64,000 nt of DNA, taken from positions 1,103,508 through 1,167,507 of the forward strand of contig NZ_POXP01000001.1 in assembly GCF_003044935.1 (NCBI RefSeq). The letters are read 5' to 3'. The position numbers and the translations under genes are program-made. Shown piece by piece: positions 10,099 through 20,882 of this stretch (its first letter is position 1; every line of letters begins with the position of its first letter). This stretch comes from Neisseria subflava. GTDB lineage: Bacteria > Pseudomonadota > Gammaproteobacteria > Burkholderiales > Neisseriaceae. Below the pieces are notes generated by a model. That model was not told where the DNA came from and searched no databases. It saw only the letters and a program-made list of their open reading frames with translations.

Positions 10099-10467
10099 TT
10101 AACGGCGGTTCAACAACACACCGACAACCAAACCGGCCAATGCGGCAAAACCCATTGCGTAATATGGTTTTTCATGTACCACTTCATCAGCTTGTTTGGC
10201 ACCGCGTTTCAAGCGCGCACCAGTATCTGATTCTAAATCGGAAAAAAGCTCTTTACCATCGTTAAATCGTTCGCTAATTTCTTCTTGAAAGCTGCTAAAA
10301 CGCTCTTTGGCTTCTGCCAATTTTGCTTCCAATTTAGCGCGAATTTTACTACCTTCTTCCGAACCGGCTTCAACACCATTGCGGTACAGTTCGTCCACAT
10401 CATCCATTACTTCTCGGATATCTTCCAACAAAGCATCACGACGTTTTTCAAAATTATGTTTTTTCAT
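10099..10467 (-). CDS. DUF883 (ElaB/YqjD) family protein
   Basis: 122 residues: a long charged helix (about 1-90) followed by one C-terminal membrane helix with a glycine-rich segment (YYAMGFAALAGLVVGVLLNRR). This is the ElaB/YqjD/DUF883 layout; E. coli members bind ribosomes in stationary phase and anchor them to the inner membrane, and that role here is by family only. The start MKKHNFEKRRD has a GGAG ribosome site; the longer frame upstream lacks support. First gene of the trio ending at 9334. Confidence 0.85.
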   Translation of the reverse strand: MKKHNFEKRRDALLEDIREVMDDVDELYRNGVEAGSEEGSKIRAKLEAKLAEAKERFSSFQEEISERFNDGKELFSDLESDTGARLKRGAKQADEVVHEKPYYAMGFAALAGLVVGVLLNRR

Positions 10468-10601
10468 AATACATACTCTCCTATAGATTGATATGGTTAC
10501 AGATTGTTCATCTGTTAATAACATTATAACCATTTATTTCCAAATAAACGTTAATTTAAATTAAATTAAGTGCTTATTCTGAAAACAAGTAAATGAAATT
10601 T

Positions 10602-10640
10602 AAAAAAAGGCCGTCTGAAAACTTCAGACGGCCTTTTCAA
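10602..10640. terminator. Terminator of the TCA gene block
   Basis: Paired uptake sequences with a two- to four-base loop (GGCCGTCTGAAA and TTCAGACGGCC) flanked by A and T runs. It follows the sucD stop and would end the long TCA-cycle transcript. Confidence 0.85.
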
Positions 10641-10661
10641 TTCAGCTTAAAGACTTAAGTC

Positions 10662-11552
10662 TTATGCCAAACCTTTTGCTTTCAACACTTCCAGCATGGT
10701 AGTGCCCAACTCGGCAGGACTGCGGGTGTAAGCGATACCGGCTTTTTCGAAAGCGGCGAATTTTTCTTCGGCAGTACCTTTACCACCAGAGATAATCGCA
10801 CCGGCGTGGCCCATACGTTTGCCTTTAGGAGCAGTAACACCAGCGATGTAACCTACAACAGGTTTGGTTACGTTGGATTGGATGTATTCGGCTGCTTCTT
10901 CTTCCGCAGTACCGCCGATTTCACCGATCATGATGATGGCATCGGTATCTGGGTCTTCTTGAAAGAGTTTCAGTGCGTCGATTTGGTTCATACCAGGAAT
11001 CGGGTCGCCGCCGATACCGATACAGGTTGATTGACCCAAGCCCAGTTTGGTGGTTTGTGCCACGGCTTCGTAAGTCAATGTACCGGAACGGGAAATAATA
11101 CCGATACGGCCAGGTTGGTGGATGTGGCCCGGCATAATACCGATTTTGCACTCACCCGGAGTAATCACGCCCGGGCAGTTAGGGCCGACCAAGCGGGTAC
11201 CGTTGCCGTTGGTTTCCAAGTAACGTTTGGCTTTGAGCATGTCCAGAGTAGGCACTCCTTCGGTAATCACAACGACCAAGCCTACGCCTGAATCAACTGC
11301 TTCAACGATAGAATCCAAAACAAACGGAGCTGGAACGTAAATTACGGATGCGTCCGCGCCGGTTTCTTTAACGGCTTCTTTCATAGTGTTGAATACAGGC
11401 AGGTTCAGGTGGGTTTGACCGCCTTTACCCGGGGTAACGCCGCCGACAACTTTAGTGCCGTAAGCCAGAGCTTGTTCGGAGTGGAAAGTACCGTTTTTAC
11501 CGGTGAAACCTTGAACCAATACTTTGGTGTCTTTATTAATCAATACGCTCAT
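10662..11552 (-). CDS. sucD: Succinyl-CoA synthetase alpha subunit
   Basis: Catalytic subunit of the enzyme that makes ATP or GTP while turning succinyl-CoA to succinate. 296 residues. The CoA-binding Rossmann domain fills the first half ([15 protein letters not shown]). The histidine that is phosphorylated lies in [17 protein letters not shown] near residue 246. It follows sucC with 10 bases between them, so both subunits come from one message. Last gene of the TCA block, immediately before its terminator. Confidence 0.97.
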   Translation of the reverse strand: MSVLINKDTKVLVQGFTGKNGTFHSEQALAYGTKVVGGVTPGKGGQTHLNLPVFNTMKEAVKETGADASVIYVPAPFVLDSIVEAVDSGVGLVVVITEGVPTLDMLKAKRYLETNGNGTRLVGPNCPGVITPGECKIGIMPGHIHQPGRIGIISRSGTLTYEAVAQTTKLGLGQSTCIGIGGDPIPGMNQIDALKLFQEDPDTDAIIMIGEIGGTAEEEAAEYIQSNVTKPVVGYIAGVTAPKGKRMGHAGAIISGGKGTAEEKFAAFEKAGIAYTRSPAELGTTMLEVLKAKGLA

Positions 11553-11562
11553 TCTTTTCTCC

Positions 11563-12729
11563 TTAGGCGTTTACGGCTGCAACAATTTTTTCGGCTGCGT
11601 CATTCAGGCCGTCTGCAGAAGTCAGTTTCAGACCTGATTCGTTCAGGATTTTCGCGCCGAGTTCGGCGTTGTTACCTTCCAAACGAACAACGACAGGAAC
11701 GTTGACGTTGATTTCTTTAACGGCTGCCACGATGGCTTCCGCAATCATGTCGCAACGTACGATACCGCCGAAGATATTGATCAATACGCCTTTAACGGAT
11801 TTGTCTTCCAGAATCAGTTTGAACGCTTCAACCACGCGGTCTTTGGTTGCGCCGCCGCCAACGTCCAAGAAGTTGGCAGGTTGGCCGCCTTTGAGTTTGA
11901 TGATGTCCATAGTAGCCATCGCCAAACCGGCACCGTTAACCATACAGCCGATGTTGCCTTCCAGGGCAACATAGTTCAGGTCGAATTCAGAAGCTTTCAG
12001 CTCACGTTCGTTTTCTTGAGATTTGTCGCGCAATTCAGCGATTTTTGGCAGGCGGTAGAGCGCGTTGCTGTCGATGCCGATTTTGCCGTCCACGCAAGCC
12101 AGTGCGCCGTTTTCGCGAACTGCCAGTGGGTTTACTTCAAACAGGGCGAAGTCGTTTTCGATAAACGCTTTGTACGCACCGGTCATCAGTTTGACGAACT
12201 CGTTGATTTGTTTGTCTTTTAAGCCCAGTTGGAACGCAACTTCGCGAGCTTGGCAAGGTTGCAGGCCAACCAGCGGATCAACGGTTACTTTGAAGATTTT
12301 TTCTGGAGTTTCGGCAGCAACTTTTTCGATTTCCACGCCACCTTCGGTAGAAGCCATGAATGTAACGCGGCGGGTAGAACGGTCAACCACTGCGCCCAAG
12401 TACAGCTCGGTTTGAACCGGATACATATCTTCGCAAACCAAAACGCTGTTGACAGGTTGGCCGTTGGCATCGGTTTGGTAAGTTACCAAGTTGGTGCCAA
12501 TCAGGCTTTCAGCCACTTCTTTAGCTTCTTCGCGGCTTTTAACGACTTTTACGCCGCCCGCTTTACCGCGGCCGCCGGCGTGTACTTGTGCTTTGACAAC
12601 AGCGAATTTGCCGCCCAATTTGTCGTAAGCTGCAGCGGCTTCTTCGCCGTTGTGTGCCAAAATACCGCCTTGTACGGGCAAACCGTAGCTAGCCAGCAGT
12701 TCTTTAGCCTGATACTCGTGTAAATTCAT
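11563..12729 (-). CDS. sucC: Succinyl-CoA synthetase beta subunit
   Basis: Nucleotide-binding subunit of succinyl-CoA synthetase, 388 residues. The N-terminal ATP-grasp fold ([16 protein letters not shown], then [16 protein letters not shown]) is followed by the C-terminal flavodoxin-like domain with [10 protein letters not shown] near residue 320. The start is the family standard MNLHEYQ with AAGGAG upstream; a longer frame adds 18 unrelated residues. Pairs with sucD directly downstream. Confidence 0.97.
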   Translation of the reverse strand: MNLHEYQAKELLASYGLPVQGGILAHNGEEAAAAYDKLGGKFAVVKAQVHAGGRGKAGGVKVVKSREEAKEVAESLIGTNLVTYQTDANGQPVNSVLVCEDMYPVQTELYLGAVVDRSTRRVTFMASTEGGVEIEKVAAETPEKIFKVTVDPLVGLQPCQAREVAFQLGLKDKQINEFVKLMTGAYKAFIENDFALFEVNPLAVRENGALACVDGKIGIDSNALYRLPKIAELRDKSQENERELKASEFDLNYVALEGNIGCMVNGAGLAMATMDIIKLKGGQPANFLDVGGGATKDRVVEAFKLILEDKSVKGVLINIFGGIVRCDMIAEAIVAAVKEINVNVPVVVRLEGNNAELGAKILNESGLKLTSADGLNDAAEKIVAAVNA

Positions 12730-12800
12730 GGATTTCTCCTTAAGGTGAGTGGGTTTTAGGAATCGCCCTGCGGCCAATCCCATATTTTCAGACGGCCCTA

Positions 12801-13088
12801 CTATTTACTGAAGGGCAACCACATCCGCGCCAGCAGATACATGGTTGCGCCGCCTCCCCCGAGAATAAAAAAGACAATGCCTTTTTTACGCGAATTCGGG
12901 CAGAGCAGATAAACGGCAAGGCTGAAACTGATAAACAACAATGCCACGCGCCAAACCAATTCTTTATCTTTGAAACGGTTGAGCGTATAAGTTTCGGTCA
13001 TCATCACATACATTTGCCACAATGCGGCCATACACATGCTGATGATGCCCATCGGTATAAAGAAAATACCGACTATTTCTTTGTTCAT
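12801..13088 (-). CDS. Small membrane protein within the TCA block
   Basis: 95 residues with three hydrophobic helices (about 5-28, 46-62, 68-90) and little soluble sequence. I do not recognise the family. It lies between lpdA and sucC on the same strand; meningococci, as I recall, have an unassigned gene at the same place, which suggests that the position is old. It could be co-transcribed with sucCD, although a DUS hairpin separates it from lpdA on the other side... no catalytic motif is visible. Confidence 0.6.
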   Translation of the reverse strand: MNKEIVGIFFIPMGIISMCMAALWQMYVMMTETYTLNRFKDKELVWRVALLFISFSLAVYLLCPNSRKKGIVFFILGGGGATMYLLARMWLPFSK

Positions 13089-13174
13089 AACGAATGTAAA
13101 TGCTGTTTGTTTGCCTGACGGAATTATAAATCAGAAAACGAAGCTCTCGAAACATTCAATTTGTCGAAGGTCTT

Positions 13175-13204
13175 AAAGCCGTCTGAAAAGTTTCAGACGG
13201 CTTT
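13175..13204. terminator. DUS hairpin downstream of lpdA
   Basis: AAAGCCGTCTGAAA and TTTCAGACGGCTTT form a perfect stem just after the lpdA stop. Each half lacks one G of the extended DUS but keeps the 10-base core. It may attenuate read-through into the small membrane gene and sucCD. Confidence 0.7.
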
Positions 13205-13212
13205 AATGTCTA

Positions 13213-14646
13213 TCAACCGTGCAAAGCGCGTTTGTCGGCCGCCAATGCAGCTTCGTGAACCACTTCGGACAAGGTTGGGTGAGCATGGATAATGCGGGCA
13301 ATATCTTCGCTGCTGGCGAAGAATTCGAGCGCAGTCACGCCTTCGGTAACCAATTCGCTGACAACCGGGCCGATCATGTGTACGCCCAAGATGCGGTCGG
13401 TTTTGGAATCTGCCAACACTTTAACCGTACCTTTGGCTTTGCCCATTGCCAATGCGCGACCGTTTGCACCGAAACCTGAAGTACCTTTTTTGTACTCCAC
13501 GCCTTCGGCTTTGAGCTGCTCTTCGGTTTTACCCACCCAAGCGATTTCAGGGTCGGTGTAAATCACGAATGGTACGTTGTTGAAGTCGATATGCGGTTTT
13601 TGACCGGCAATGCGTTCGGCAACGGCAACGCCTTCGTCGCTGGCTTTGTGTGCCAACATCGGGCCGCGAACCACGTCGCCGATTGCCCATACGTTAGGCA
13701 GGTTGGTACGGCATTCGCCATCTACTTTGATAAAGCCGCGTTCGTCTTTTTCCAAGCCTACGGCTTCGGCGTTCAGGCCTTTGGTGTTTGGAATACGGCC
13801 GATGGCAACGATCAGTTTGTCGAATACTTCGGTTTTGGCTTCGCCGGCAGCTGTTTCGTAAGCAACGGAAACGCCTTTGCCTTCAGATTTGATGTCACCG
13901 ATTTTCACGCCCAATTCGATGCTCAGACCTTGCTCTTTGGTGAAGTATTTGAAGGCTTCTTTGGCGATTTGTTGGTCTGCGGCAGCCAGGAAGGTCGGCG
14001 CGGCTTCAAGAATGGTAACTTCTGCACCCACGCGGTTCCATACGGAACCCATTTCCAAACCAATCACGCCGGAACCGATCACGCCGAGTTTGGCAGGTAC
14101 TTCGGTCAGGTTCAATGCGCCTTCGTTGTCCAACACGTTCACGTTGTCGATAGCGACTTGTGGCAGCGGACGCGGTACGGAACCGGTCGCTACGATGACG
14201 TGTTTGGCTTCGATAACGGTTTTCTCGCCTTTGTTATCGACTTCGATTTGGTAAGCATCGCCATTTTTACCGGCAAAGGAAGCAGTACCGAACAGGCTGG
14301 TAACTTTATTTTTTTGGAACAGGAATTTCACGCCGCCGGTCAGCTTGGTCACGATGGCATCTTTGCGCTCAATCATTTTGGCCGCGTCGAATTTTACGTC
14401 GCCGACAGTGATACCGTGTTCTGCAAAATCGTGTTGCGCAGCGTGGAAATGTTCGCTGGATTGCAACAAGGCTTTGGAAGGGATACAGCCTACGTTCAAG
14501 CAAGTACCGCCCAATGCTGGGGCGTTGCCCGCTTTGTTAACGCCTGCGTCAACGCAAGCGGTTTTGAAACCCAGTTGCGCGGCACGAATGGCGGCAACGT
14601 ATCCGCCCGGGCCTGCACCAATCACTACTACATCATATTGAGACAT
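13213..14646 (-). CDS. lpdA: Dihydrolipoamide dehydrogenase
   Basis: E3 flavoprotein that reoxidises lipoyl groups with NAD+. 477 residues. FAD-binding [17 protein letters not shown] is at the N-terminus, the redox disulfide in [13 protein letters not shown] near residue 50, the NAD-binding [13 protein letters not shown] near 190, and the catalytic His-Glu pair in HAHPTLSEV near 455. No lipoyl domain is fused at the N-terminus, unlike the E3 of the neisserial pyruvate dehydrogenase operon. Downstream of sucB, so it is most likely the E3 of the 2-oxoglutarate dehydrogenase complex. Confidence 0.95.
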   Translation of the reverse strand: MSQYDVVVIGAGPGGYVAAIRAAQLGFKTACVDAGVNKAGNAPALGGTCLNVGCIPSKALLQSSEHFHAAQHDFAEHGITVGDVKFDAAKMIERKDAIVTKLTGGVKFLFQKNKVTSLFGTASFAGKNGDAYQIEVDNKGEKTVIEAKHVIVATGSVPRPLPQVAIDNVNVLDNEGALNLTEVPAKLGVIGSGVIGLEMGSVWNRVGAEVTILEAAPTFLAAADQQIAKEAFKYFTKEQGLSIELGVKIGDIKSEGKGVSVAYETAAGEAKTEVFDKLIVAIGRIPNTKGLNAEAVGLEKDERGFIKVDGECRTNLPNVWAIGDVVRGPMLAHKASDEGVAVAERIAGQKPHIDFNNVPFVIYTDPEIAWVGKTEEQLKAEGVEYKKGTSGFGANGRALAMGKAKGTVKVLADSKTDRILGVHMIGPVVSELVTEGVTALEFFASSEDIARIIHAHPTLSEVVHEAALAADKRALHG

Positions 14647-14743
14647 CGTGTCATCCTTTGTTTTTGCAGTATCTCAAAATAAAAACGATACTTTTTGTTT
14701 CTTTTTTATTTTGAATGACTGCGTTTTGATGGTTTTAAGAAAA

Positions 14744-14900
14744 GGCCGTCTGAAAGTCCATATCTGCCGATTCATTCGAATCAAATGTTTCAGACGGCCT
14801 CAATCGTTTGTTGAGCCTATTGTAGCACGATACTACATTACGCCACATCTAAATAAAAATTCAGACGGCCTTTTCATTAACAAATAAAAGGCCGTCTGAA
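14744..14900. repeat. Four DUS in two inverted pairs between sucB and lpdA
   Basis: A first pair (AAAAGGCCGTCTGAAA near 14743, TTTCAGACGGCCT near 14789) has a loop of about 33 bases. A second, tail-to-tail pair (14860-14900, TTCAGACGGCCTTTT and AAAAGGCCGTCTGAA) has an 11-base loop and lies 5 bases after the sucB stop. The second could stop or slow transcription between sucB and lpdA. The gap holds no gene. Confidence 0.7.
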
Positions 14901-14904
14901 ACGA

Positions 14905-16086
14905 TTACAGATCCAACAACAGGCGGGCTGGGTCTTCCAACGCGTCTTTAATGGCTACCAAGGTCAATACAGCTTCGCGGCCGTCAATGATACGGTGGTC
15001 GTAAGACAGAGCCAGATACATCATTGGACGGACAACAACTTGGCCGTTTTCAACCACAGCGCGCTCTTTAGTGGCGTGCATACCCAAAATCGCAGATTGA
15101 GGCGGGTTGATGATCGGGGTAGACATCATAGAACCGAAAGTACCGCCGTTGGTGATACTGAAGGTACCGCCGGTCAGATCTTCGATAGCGATTTTGCCGT
15201 CTTTAGCTTTTTTCGCGTAATCAACAATTGCTTGTTCGATGTCGGCAATGCTCATTTGGTCGGCATCGCGCAGGATTGGCACAACCAAACCGCGTGGGCT
15301 GCCAATTGCGATACCGATGTCGAAGTAGCCGTGGTACACGATGTCTTTGCCGTCAACAGAAGCATTCACAACCGGGTATTTTTTCAGGGCGGCAACAGCG
15401 GCTTTAACGAAGAAGGACATAAAGCCCAGTTTCACGCCGTGTTCTTTCTCGAATTTATCTTTGTACTTCGCACGCAAGTCCATGATTGGTTTCATGTTGA
15501 CTTCGTTGAATGTAGTCAAAATGGCGTTTTCTTGTTGAGAAGCCAGGAGGCGTTCTGCAACACGGGCACGCAGGCGGCTCATTGGTACGCGTTCTTCAGG
15601 ACGTGCGCCGGCAGGAAGTGCAACAGCAGGAGCAGCGGCTGCGGCAGGTTTGGCAGCGGCATTTTGTACGTCTTCTTTCAATACGCGACCGTCACGGCCG
15701 GAACCTTGCAATGCGTTCACGTCAACACCGGTCTCGGCAGCCAGTTTGGCGGCGGCAGGCATCGCGGCGTTGTTTTGTGCAGCAGCAGGAGCGGCAGCCG
15801 GGGCAGCTTCGGCAGGAGCGGCTGCAGGTGCTTCAGCGGCGGCAGTAGCAGCGGTATCGATGCGTGCCAAAACTTGATCGGCAACAACGGTTTCACCGTC
15901 TTGCGCTACGATTTCAACCAATACGCCGGCTTGTGGAGAAGGTACTTCCAAAACCACTTTGTCAGTTTCGATATCGATCAGGATTTCGTCACGGGCAACG
16001 GCTTCGCCAACTTTTTTCTTCCATTCCAAGAGCGTGCCTTCAGATACGCTTTCAGACAGCATAGGTACTTTTACATCAATAATCAT
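14905..16086 (-). CDS. sucB: 2-oxoglutarate dehydrogenase E2 (dihydrolipoyl succinyltransferase)
   Basis: Core of the 2-oxoglutarate dehydrogenase complex; transfers succinyl groups to CoA. 393 residues in the usual order: one lipoyl domain with the modified lysine in [12 protein letters not shown] (near 43), an Ala/Pro linker, an E3/E1-binding domain (about 108-145, [23 protein letters not shown]), a second Ala-rich linker, and the catalytic domain with [11 protein letters not shown] near 365. Downstream of sucA. Confidence 0.97.
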   Translation of the reverse strand: MIIDVKVPMLSESVSEGTLLEWKKKVGEAVARDEILIDIETDKVVLEVPSPQAGVLVEIVAQDGETVVADQVLARIDTAATAAAEAPAAAPAEAAPAAAPAAAQNNAAMPAAAKLAAETGVDVNALQGSGRDGRVLKEDVQNAAAKPAAAAAPAVALPAGARPEERVPMSRLRARVAERLLASQQENAILTTFNEVNMKPIMDLRAKYKDKFEKEHGVKLGFMSFFVKAAVAALKKYPVVNASVDGKDIVYHGYFDIGIAIGSPRGLVVPILRDADQMSIADIEQAIVDYAKKAKDGKIAIEDLTGGTFSITNGGTFGSMMSTPIINPPQSAILGMHATKERAVVENGQVVVRPMMYLALSYDHRIIDGREAVLTLVAIKDALEDPARLLLDL

Positions 16087-16185
16087 TTTGTGTCTCCAAT
16101 GGCCCTTTCAGACGGCCTGTTGTGTGTTTTTAATTCTGCATATGGGTATTCCGCCTGAGCAGACTCAGACGGAATGCTACTTGGT

Positions 16186-19014
16186 TTACAATGCCAAAGC
16201 GTCTTCAACCAATTGTTTCAATTGAGCAATGTGTTTGCTTGAGTAGCCCACTGCAGGTGATGCGCTGCTTGGACGACCGGCATAAGACAGTTTTTGCTCT
16301 TCGCTGATAACGTCTTCGATGCGGTGGCGGATTTGGTAGAACGCGCCTTGGTTTTTCGGCTCTTCTTGTGCCCAAACCACAGATTTTGCGTTCGGATATT
16401 TCGCCAGCTCAGCTTTAACCTCTTCGTATGGGAACGGATACAGCTGCTCAACGCGGACGATAGCGACATCATCTTCCAGTTTACGCTCGGTACGGCCTGC
16501 TTCCAAGTCATAGTAAACCTGACCGGCACACAATACCACACGTTTCACGCTGTCGTTGCTTACGCGTTCGGCGGTATCGCCGATAACCGGACGGAAAGTC
16601 GAACCTTCGGTGAAGTTTTCCAGCGGGCTCATTGCACCTTTAAAGCGCAACAGGCGTTTGGACATGAAAATCACCAGCGGTTTGCGGTATGAACCCAAGA
16701 CTTGACGTTGCAAGAGGTGGAACATTTGCGACGCTTCAGACGGCATGATGACTTGCATATTGTTCTCAGAACACAGTTGCAACCAACGTTCTACACGTGC
16801 AGAAGAGTGCTCAGGGCCTTGACCGTCGTAACCGTGCGGCAGGATGGTGGTCAGACCGCACAAGCGACCCCACTTGGTTTCGCCTGAAGACAGGAATTGG
16901 TCAATAGTCACTTGCGCGCCGTTGGCGAAGTCACCGAATTGCGCTTCCCAAATGGTCAGCTTGTCAGGAGCGGAGCAGGCAAAGCCGTACTCGAACGCCA
17001 TTACGGCTTCTTCGTTCAAGATAGAGTCGATAACCAGGAACTCGCCCAAGCCTTCGCCCATGTTGCGCAGAGGAACATAAGTACCGTCGTCCCATTTTTC
17101 GCGTTTTTGATCGTGCAGAACGGCATGACGGTGTGAGAATGTACCGCGGCCGGAGTCCTCACCAGAGATACGCACGCCATGACCTTTGGTCAGCAGGCTT
17201 GCGTATGCGAGGGTTTCGGCCATACCCCAGTCGATGGCTTGTTTGCCGGATGCCATGGCTTTACGCGCTTCGATCACACGTTTTGCAGTCGGATGCAGGG
17301 CAAAGCCTTCCGGTACGGCGGTAAATTTCTCGGTAAGACGCTCGATGTCGGCGGCAGGCAAACCGGTTTCGATTTTTTCGCGCCAATCTTTACCTTGGTA
17401 TTTACTCCAGTCGATTTGTGTGCGTTGGAAGTTGCTCAAAGTTGTTTGTTCAACATGTTCGCCTTTGTCCAAAGCATCACGGTAGGCTTGGATGTAACCG
17501 TCAGCCTCAGCTTGAGTTACCACGCCTTCGGCAATCAGTTGCTCGGTGTACAAAGCACGCGCACCCGGGTGTTGCGATACTTTTTTATACATCATCGGTT
17601 GGGTCAAGGTCGGATCATCGCCCTCGTTGTGGCCCCATTTACGGTAGCAGACAACGTCGACCACGATGTCTTTATGGAATTTTTTGCGGTAATCCAAGGC
17701 AGCTTGGATGGCAAAGCAAACGCGTTCAGGATCATCGCCATTCACATGGATAACCGGAGCGGAAACCATTTTTGCGATATCGGTACAGTGTACGGTTGAA
17801 CGGGTATCGCGGGTATCGGAAGTCGTAAAGCCGATTTGGTTATTGATCACGATGTGAACAGTACCGCCGGTGGTATAACCGCGTGTTTTAGACAGGTTGA
17901 ATGTTGCTTGGTTAACACCCAAACCGATAAATGCGGAGTCACCGTGAATCAATACTGGCAAAACTTTATCGCGGCCGTTTTCGCCCAAACGTTTTTGTTT
18001 GGCGCGCGCAGAACCTTCCACTACTGGGTTAACAATTTCCAAGTGTGACGGGTTAAATGCCAAAGAAACGTGCATTGGGCCGTGCGGAGTGGCGATGTCG
18101 GAGCTGAAGCCCATGTGGTATTTCACGTCGCCGCTAGGCAATTTGATTTCGGCACGGCCTTCAAATTCGGCAAACAGATCAGCCGGTTTTTTACCCAAAA
18201 TGTTAACCAAAACATTCAGACGGCCACGGTGTGCCATACCGATGATGACTTCTTCCACACCGTCTTTACCGGCGTTTTGAATCAGGTAATTCAAACCAGC
18301 AATCGCGCTTTCGCCGCCTTCTACACCAAAGCGTTTTTGACCGACATATTTGGTATGCAGGTAGCGTTCCAGAGTTTCGGCAGCAGTCATTTCTTTCAAG
18401 ATACGGCGTTTTTGTTCAACGTTGTAGCTTGGCGTAGACAGTACGCTTTCAAAATAATTGCGAACCCAGCGGCGCTCTTCGGTATTTGGAATGTAGATGT
18501 ACTCTACCGCAATATGGCCGCAGTAGGTTTGTTTGAGGTTGCTGATGATTTGGGACAGAGGCAGTTTGCTCTGACCGGAAAAATCGCCCTCGCCCATATT
18601 GAACTGAAGCGCCATATCGGCATCTGACAGACCGTGGAATTTAGGATCGAGAGCTTCGATATTTTGAGGAGGGATACGTTTGAGCGGATCAAGTTGGGCT
18701 GCACCCACGCCTTGGATACGATAGGCAGAAATCAGTCGCAAAACGCTGACTTGCTTTTTCATCATTGCCTCATCCACACCGCCTGCGACGGCTGCGGCAA
18801 TTTTCTTTTTAGCCAAAGTGGCAAATGATTCACGAATCGGTGTATGGGCAACATCGACAGCGACTGCGCCCGGCTGTTTACTCAAATCGGTAAAGTACTG
18901 TTTCCATTTTTCATCGACAGATTCCGGATTATCCAGAAACTTTTCATACAACTCCTCGATGTATGGCGCATTAGAACCAAACAGATAAGAGAAATTGAGT
19001 TTTTCGTCCATCAT
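16186..19014 (-). CDS. sucA: 2-oxoglutarate dehydrogenase E1
   Basis: Thiamine diphosphate-dependent decarboxylase of the complex. 942 residues. The thiamine/Mg motif runs from HGDSAFIGLG to NNQIGFTTS (about 360-395), and the C-terminal pyrimidine-binding part contains EDSGRGTFSHRHAVLHDQ near 620. The N-terminus (MMDEKLNFSYLFGSNAPYIEELYEKF) is the E2-binding segment of this family; two adjacent ATG codons compete. Upstream lies gltA with about 200 bases between, holding one DUS and an AT-rich stretch that could carry an internal promoter. Confidence 0.97.
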   Translation of the reverse strand: MMDEKLNFSYLFGSNAPYIEELYEKFLDNPESVDEKWKQYFTDLSKQPGAVAVDVAHTPIRESFATLAKKKIAAAVAGGVDEAMMKKQVSVLRLISAYRIQGVGAAQLDPLKRIPPQNIEALDPKFHGLSDADMALQFNMGEGDFSGQSKLPLSQIISNLKQTYCGHIAVEYIYIPNTEERRWVRNYFESVLSTPSYNVEQKRRILKEMTAAETLERYLHTKYVGQKRFGVEGGESAIAGLNYLIQNAGKDGVEEVIIGMAHRGRLNVLVNILGKKPADLFAEFEGRAEIKLPSGDVKYHMGFSSDIATPHGPMHVSLAFNPSHLEIVNPVVEGSARAKQKRLGENGRDKVLPVLIHGDSAFIGLGVNQATFNLSKTRGYTTGGTVHIVINNQIGFTTSDTRDTRSTVHCTDIAKMVSAPVIHVNGDDPERVCFAIQAALDYRKKFHKDIVVDVVCYRKWGHNEGDDPTLTQPMMYKKVSQHPGARALYTEQLIAEGVVTQAEADGYIQAYRDALDKGEHVEQTTLSNFQRTQIDWSKYQGKDWREKIETGLPAADIERLTEKFTAVPEGFALHPTAKRVIEARKAMASGKQAIDWGMAETLAYASLLTKGHGVRISGEDSGRGTFSHRHAVLHDQKREKWDDGTYVPLRNMGEGLGEFLVIDSILNEEAVMAFEYGFACSAPDKLTIWEAQFGDFANGAQVTIDQFLSSGETKWGRLCGLTTILPHGYDGQGPEHSSARVERWLQLCSENNMQVIMPSEASQMFHLLQRQVLGSYRKPLVIFMSKRLLRFKGAMSPLENFTEGSTFRPVIGDTAERVSNDSVKRVVLCAGQVYYDLEAGRTERKLEDDVAIVRVEQLYPFPYEEVKAELAKYPNAKSVVWAQEEPKNQGAFYQIRHRIEDVISEEQKLSYAGRPSSASPAVGYSSKHIAQLKQLVEDALAL

Positions 19015-19223
19015 GGCGTGAGCTCTTTTCTTTAAAATATAAACAAAGGGTAGAATCCCGTGTTCTCCGAACGGAATTCAGGCCGTCTGAAATGACACTT
19101 TATTCTACCCTATTTCAAATCAAATTACCTGCTATCAACTTAATTAATTACGACCAACCTCATTGAAAACGGCAATTCGATTTTTTCAAACGACTTTTCA
19201 ACAATATATTAATGTATTGTCTA

Positions 19224-20507
19224 TTAGCGTTTATCTACCGGAACGTAATCGCGACGTTCTGCACCGGTATACAGTTGACGTGGGCGACCGATTTTCAGTG
19301 CCGGATCGCTAATCATTTCATGCCAATGAGAAATCCAACCTACACTGCGCGACAATGCGAAGATAACGGTAAACATTTCAGTTGGAATGCCCAATGCGGA
19401 CAAGACGATACCGGAGTAGAAATCGACGTTTGGATACAGCTTGCGCTCAACAAAGAATGGATCTTTCAGTGCTATTTGTTCCAATTCCATCGCCAGCTTG
19501 AATTTAGGACTGTCTTCCAAGCCCAATTCTTTCAAGACTTCATAACAGGTTTCGCGCATGATGTTGGCTCGTGGGTCCATATTGCGGTATACGCGGTGAC
19601 CGAATCCCATCAGACGGTATCTGCGTTGTTTCACGCCTTCCATGTATGCAGCAACATTAGACACATCGCCGATTTCATCCAACATTTTCAACACAGCTTC
19701 GTTTGCACCGCCGTGTGAAGCACCCCACAGACAGGCGATACCGGCAGCGATACAGGCAAACGGGTTCGCGCCGGAAGAACCGGCCAAACGCACGGTTGAA
19801 GTTGACGCGTTTTGCTCGTGATCAGCATGCAAAATAAAGATGCGGTCGAGCGCGCGGGCCAAGACTGGATTAGGTTTGTATTCTTCACACGGTGTGGCAA
19901 ACATCATGTGCAAGAAGTTTTCAGCATAGGAAAGGTTATTTTTTGGATAATTGAACGGCAAACCGTTGGAATAACGGTAACACATTGCCGCAATGGTCGG
20001 AATTTTGGAGATTAAGCGGTAAATCGCGATTTTGCGGTGTTCAGGATTGGTAATATCCAAGCTGTCTTGATAGAAAGCAGACAAAGCGCCAACCACACCC
20101 ACCATCATCGCCATCGGGTGCGCATCGCGACGGAAACCGCGGAAGAACCAAGTCAACTGTTCATGCACCATAGTATGGTGGCTGACTGTAGCATCAAATT
20201 CTTTTTTCTGTTCGGGCGTAGGCAATTCGCCGTAAATCAACAGATAGCAAACTTCCAAGTAATCGGATTTTTCGGCCAACTGCTCGATAGGATAACCACG
20301 GTAATACAACAGACCTTTATCGCCGTCAATATAAGTGATTTTGGATTCGCAACTTGCAGTGGACACGAATCCTGGGTCGAATGAAAACAGACCTGTATTT
20401 TTTGTCAACGCACGGATGTCAACCACATCATGGCCGATACTTGCTTCCAATACTGGCAGTTCCAAGGTCTCTTGATTTGGGGTGGTGAGCTTGACTGATT
20501 TAGACAT
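19224..20507 (-). CDS. gltA: Citrate synthase
   Basis: Condenses acetyl-CoA and oxaloacetate at the entry to the TCA cycle. 427 residues, the length of the hexameric NADH-sensitive type found in Gram-negative bacteria. Catalytic residues are visible: His in [12 protein letters not shown], His in [15 protein letters not shown], and Asp in NVDFYSGIV. Start [12 protein letters not shown] is preceded by AAGGAG; the longer frame is not needed. Between sdhE and sucA in the TCA block. Confidence 0.97.
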   Translation of the reverse strand: MSKSVKLTTPNQETLELPVLEASIGHDVVDIRALTKNTGLFSFDPGFVSTASCESKITYIDGDKGLLYYRGYPIEQLAEKSDYLEVCYLLIYGELPTPEQKKEFDATVSHHTMVHEQLTWFFRGFRRDAHPMAMMVGVVGALSAFYQDSLDITNPEHRKIAIYRLISKIPTIAAMCYRYSNGLPFNYPKNNLSYAENFLHMMFATPCEEYKPNPVLARALDRIFILHADHEQNASTSTVRLAGSSGANPFACIAAGIACLWGASHGGANEAVLKMLDEIGDVSNVAAYMEGVKQRRYRLMGFGHRVYRNMDPRANIMRETCYEVLKELGLEDSPKFKLAMELEQIALKDPFFVERKLYPNVDFYSGIVLSALGIPTEMFTVIFALSRSVGWISHWHEMISDPALKIGRPRQLYTGAERRDYVPVDKR

Positions 20508-20630
20508 TCTTAAACTCCTTTGTAAGTTGGGGCTTTCGTTGCCGCCCAAGCGGCACGGTCCTTTTTTCAGACGGCCTCAGTATGGAAAAAGCTTGTTCGG
20601 ATTGGCATCGCAAACAAGCTCTATAACACA

Positions 20631-20879
20631 TCATGCCTGTCTGATTTTTTCAAGCATGGGAATCAGGTGTTTCTTGTCCGTTGCCGAATGTCCGTTAATC
20701 AAGGCAAGCAACTCTTGGTCTTGAAATTCGAGGATTTCGGAAAATTCGGACAACTCCTGATCACTCAGGTGCTCGAATTCTTTTTCCATAAACCTACCGA
20801 AGATTAAGTCTAATTCCAACAATCCCCGGCGGGTTTGAAAACGGATTTTCCGTTTGGCAATATCGTCAAAAACCATCAT
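20631..20879 (-). CDS. sdhE: Succinate dehydrogenase assembly factor SdhE
   Basis: 82-residue protein that promotes covalent attachment of FAD to SdhA. The family motif RGLLELD (RGxxE, near residue 18) is present, and the rest is the expected small helical bundle. It begins four bases after the sdhB stop, so it is part of the sdhCDAB message. Start is one of two adjacent ATG codons. Confidence 0.93.
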   Translation of the reverse strand: MMVFDDIAKRKIRFQTRRGLLELDLIFGRFMEKEFEHLSDQELSEFSEILEFQDQELLALINGHSATDKKHLIPMLEKIRQA

Positions 20880-20882
20880 TTC

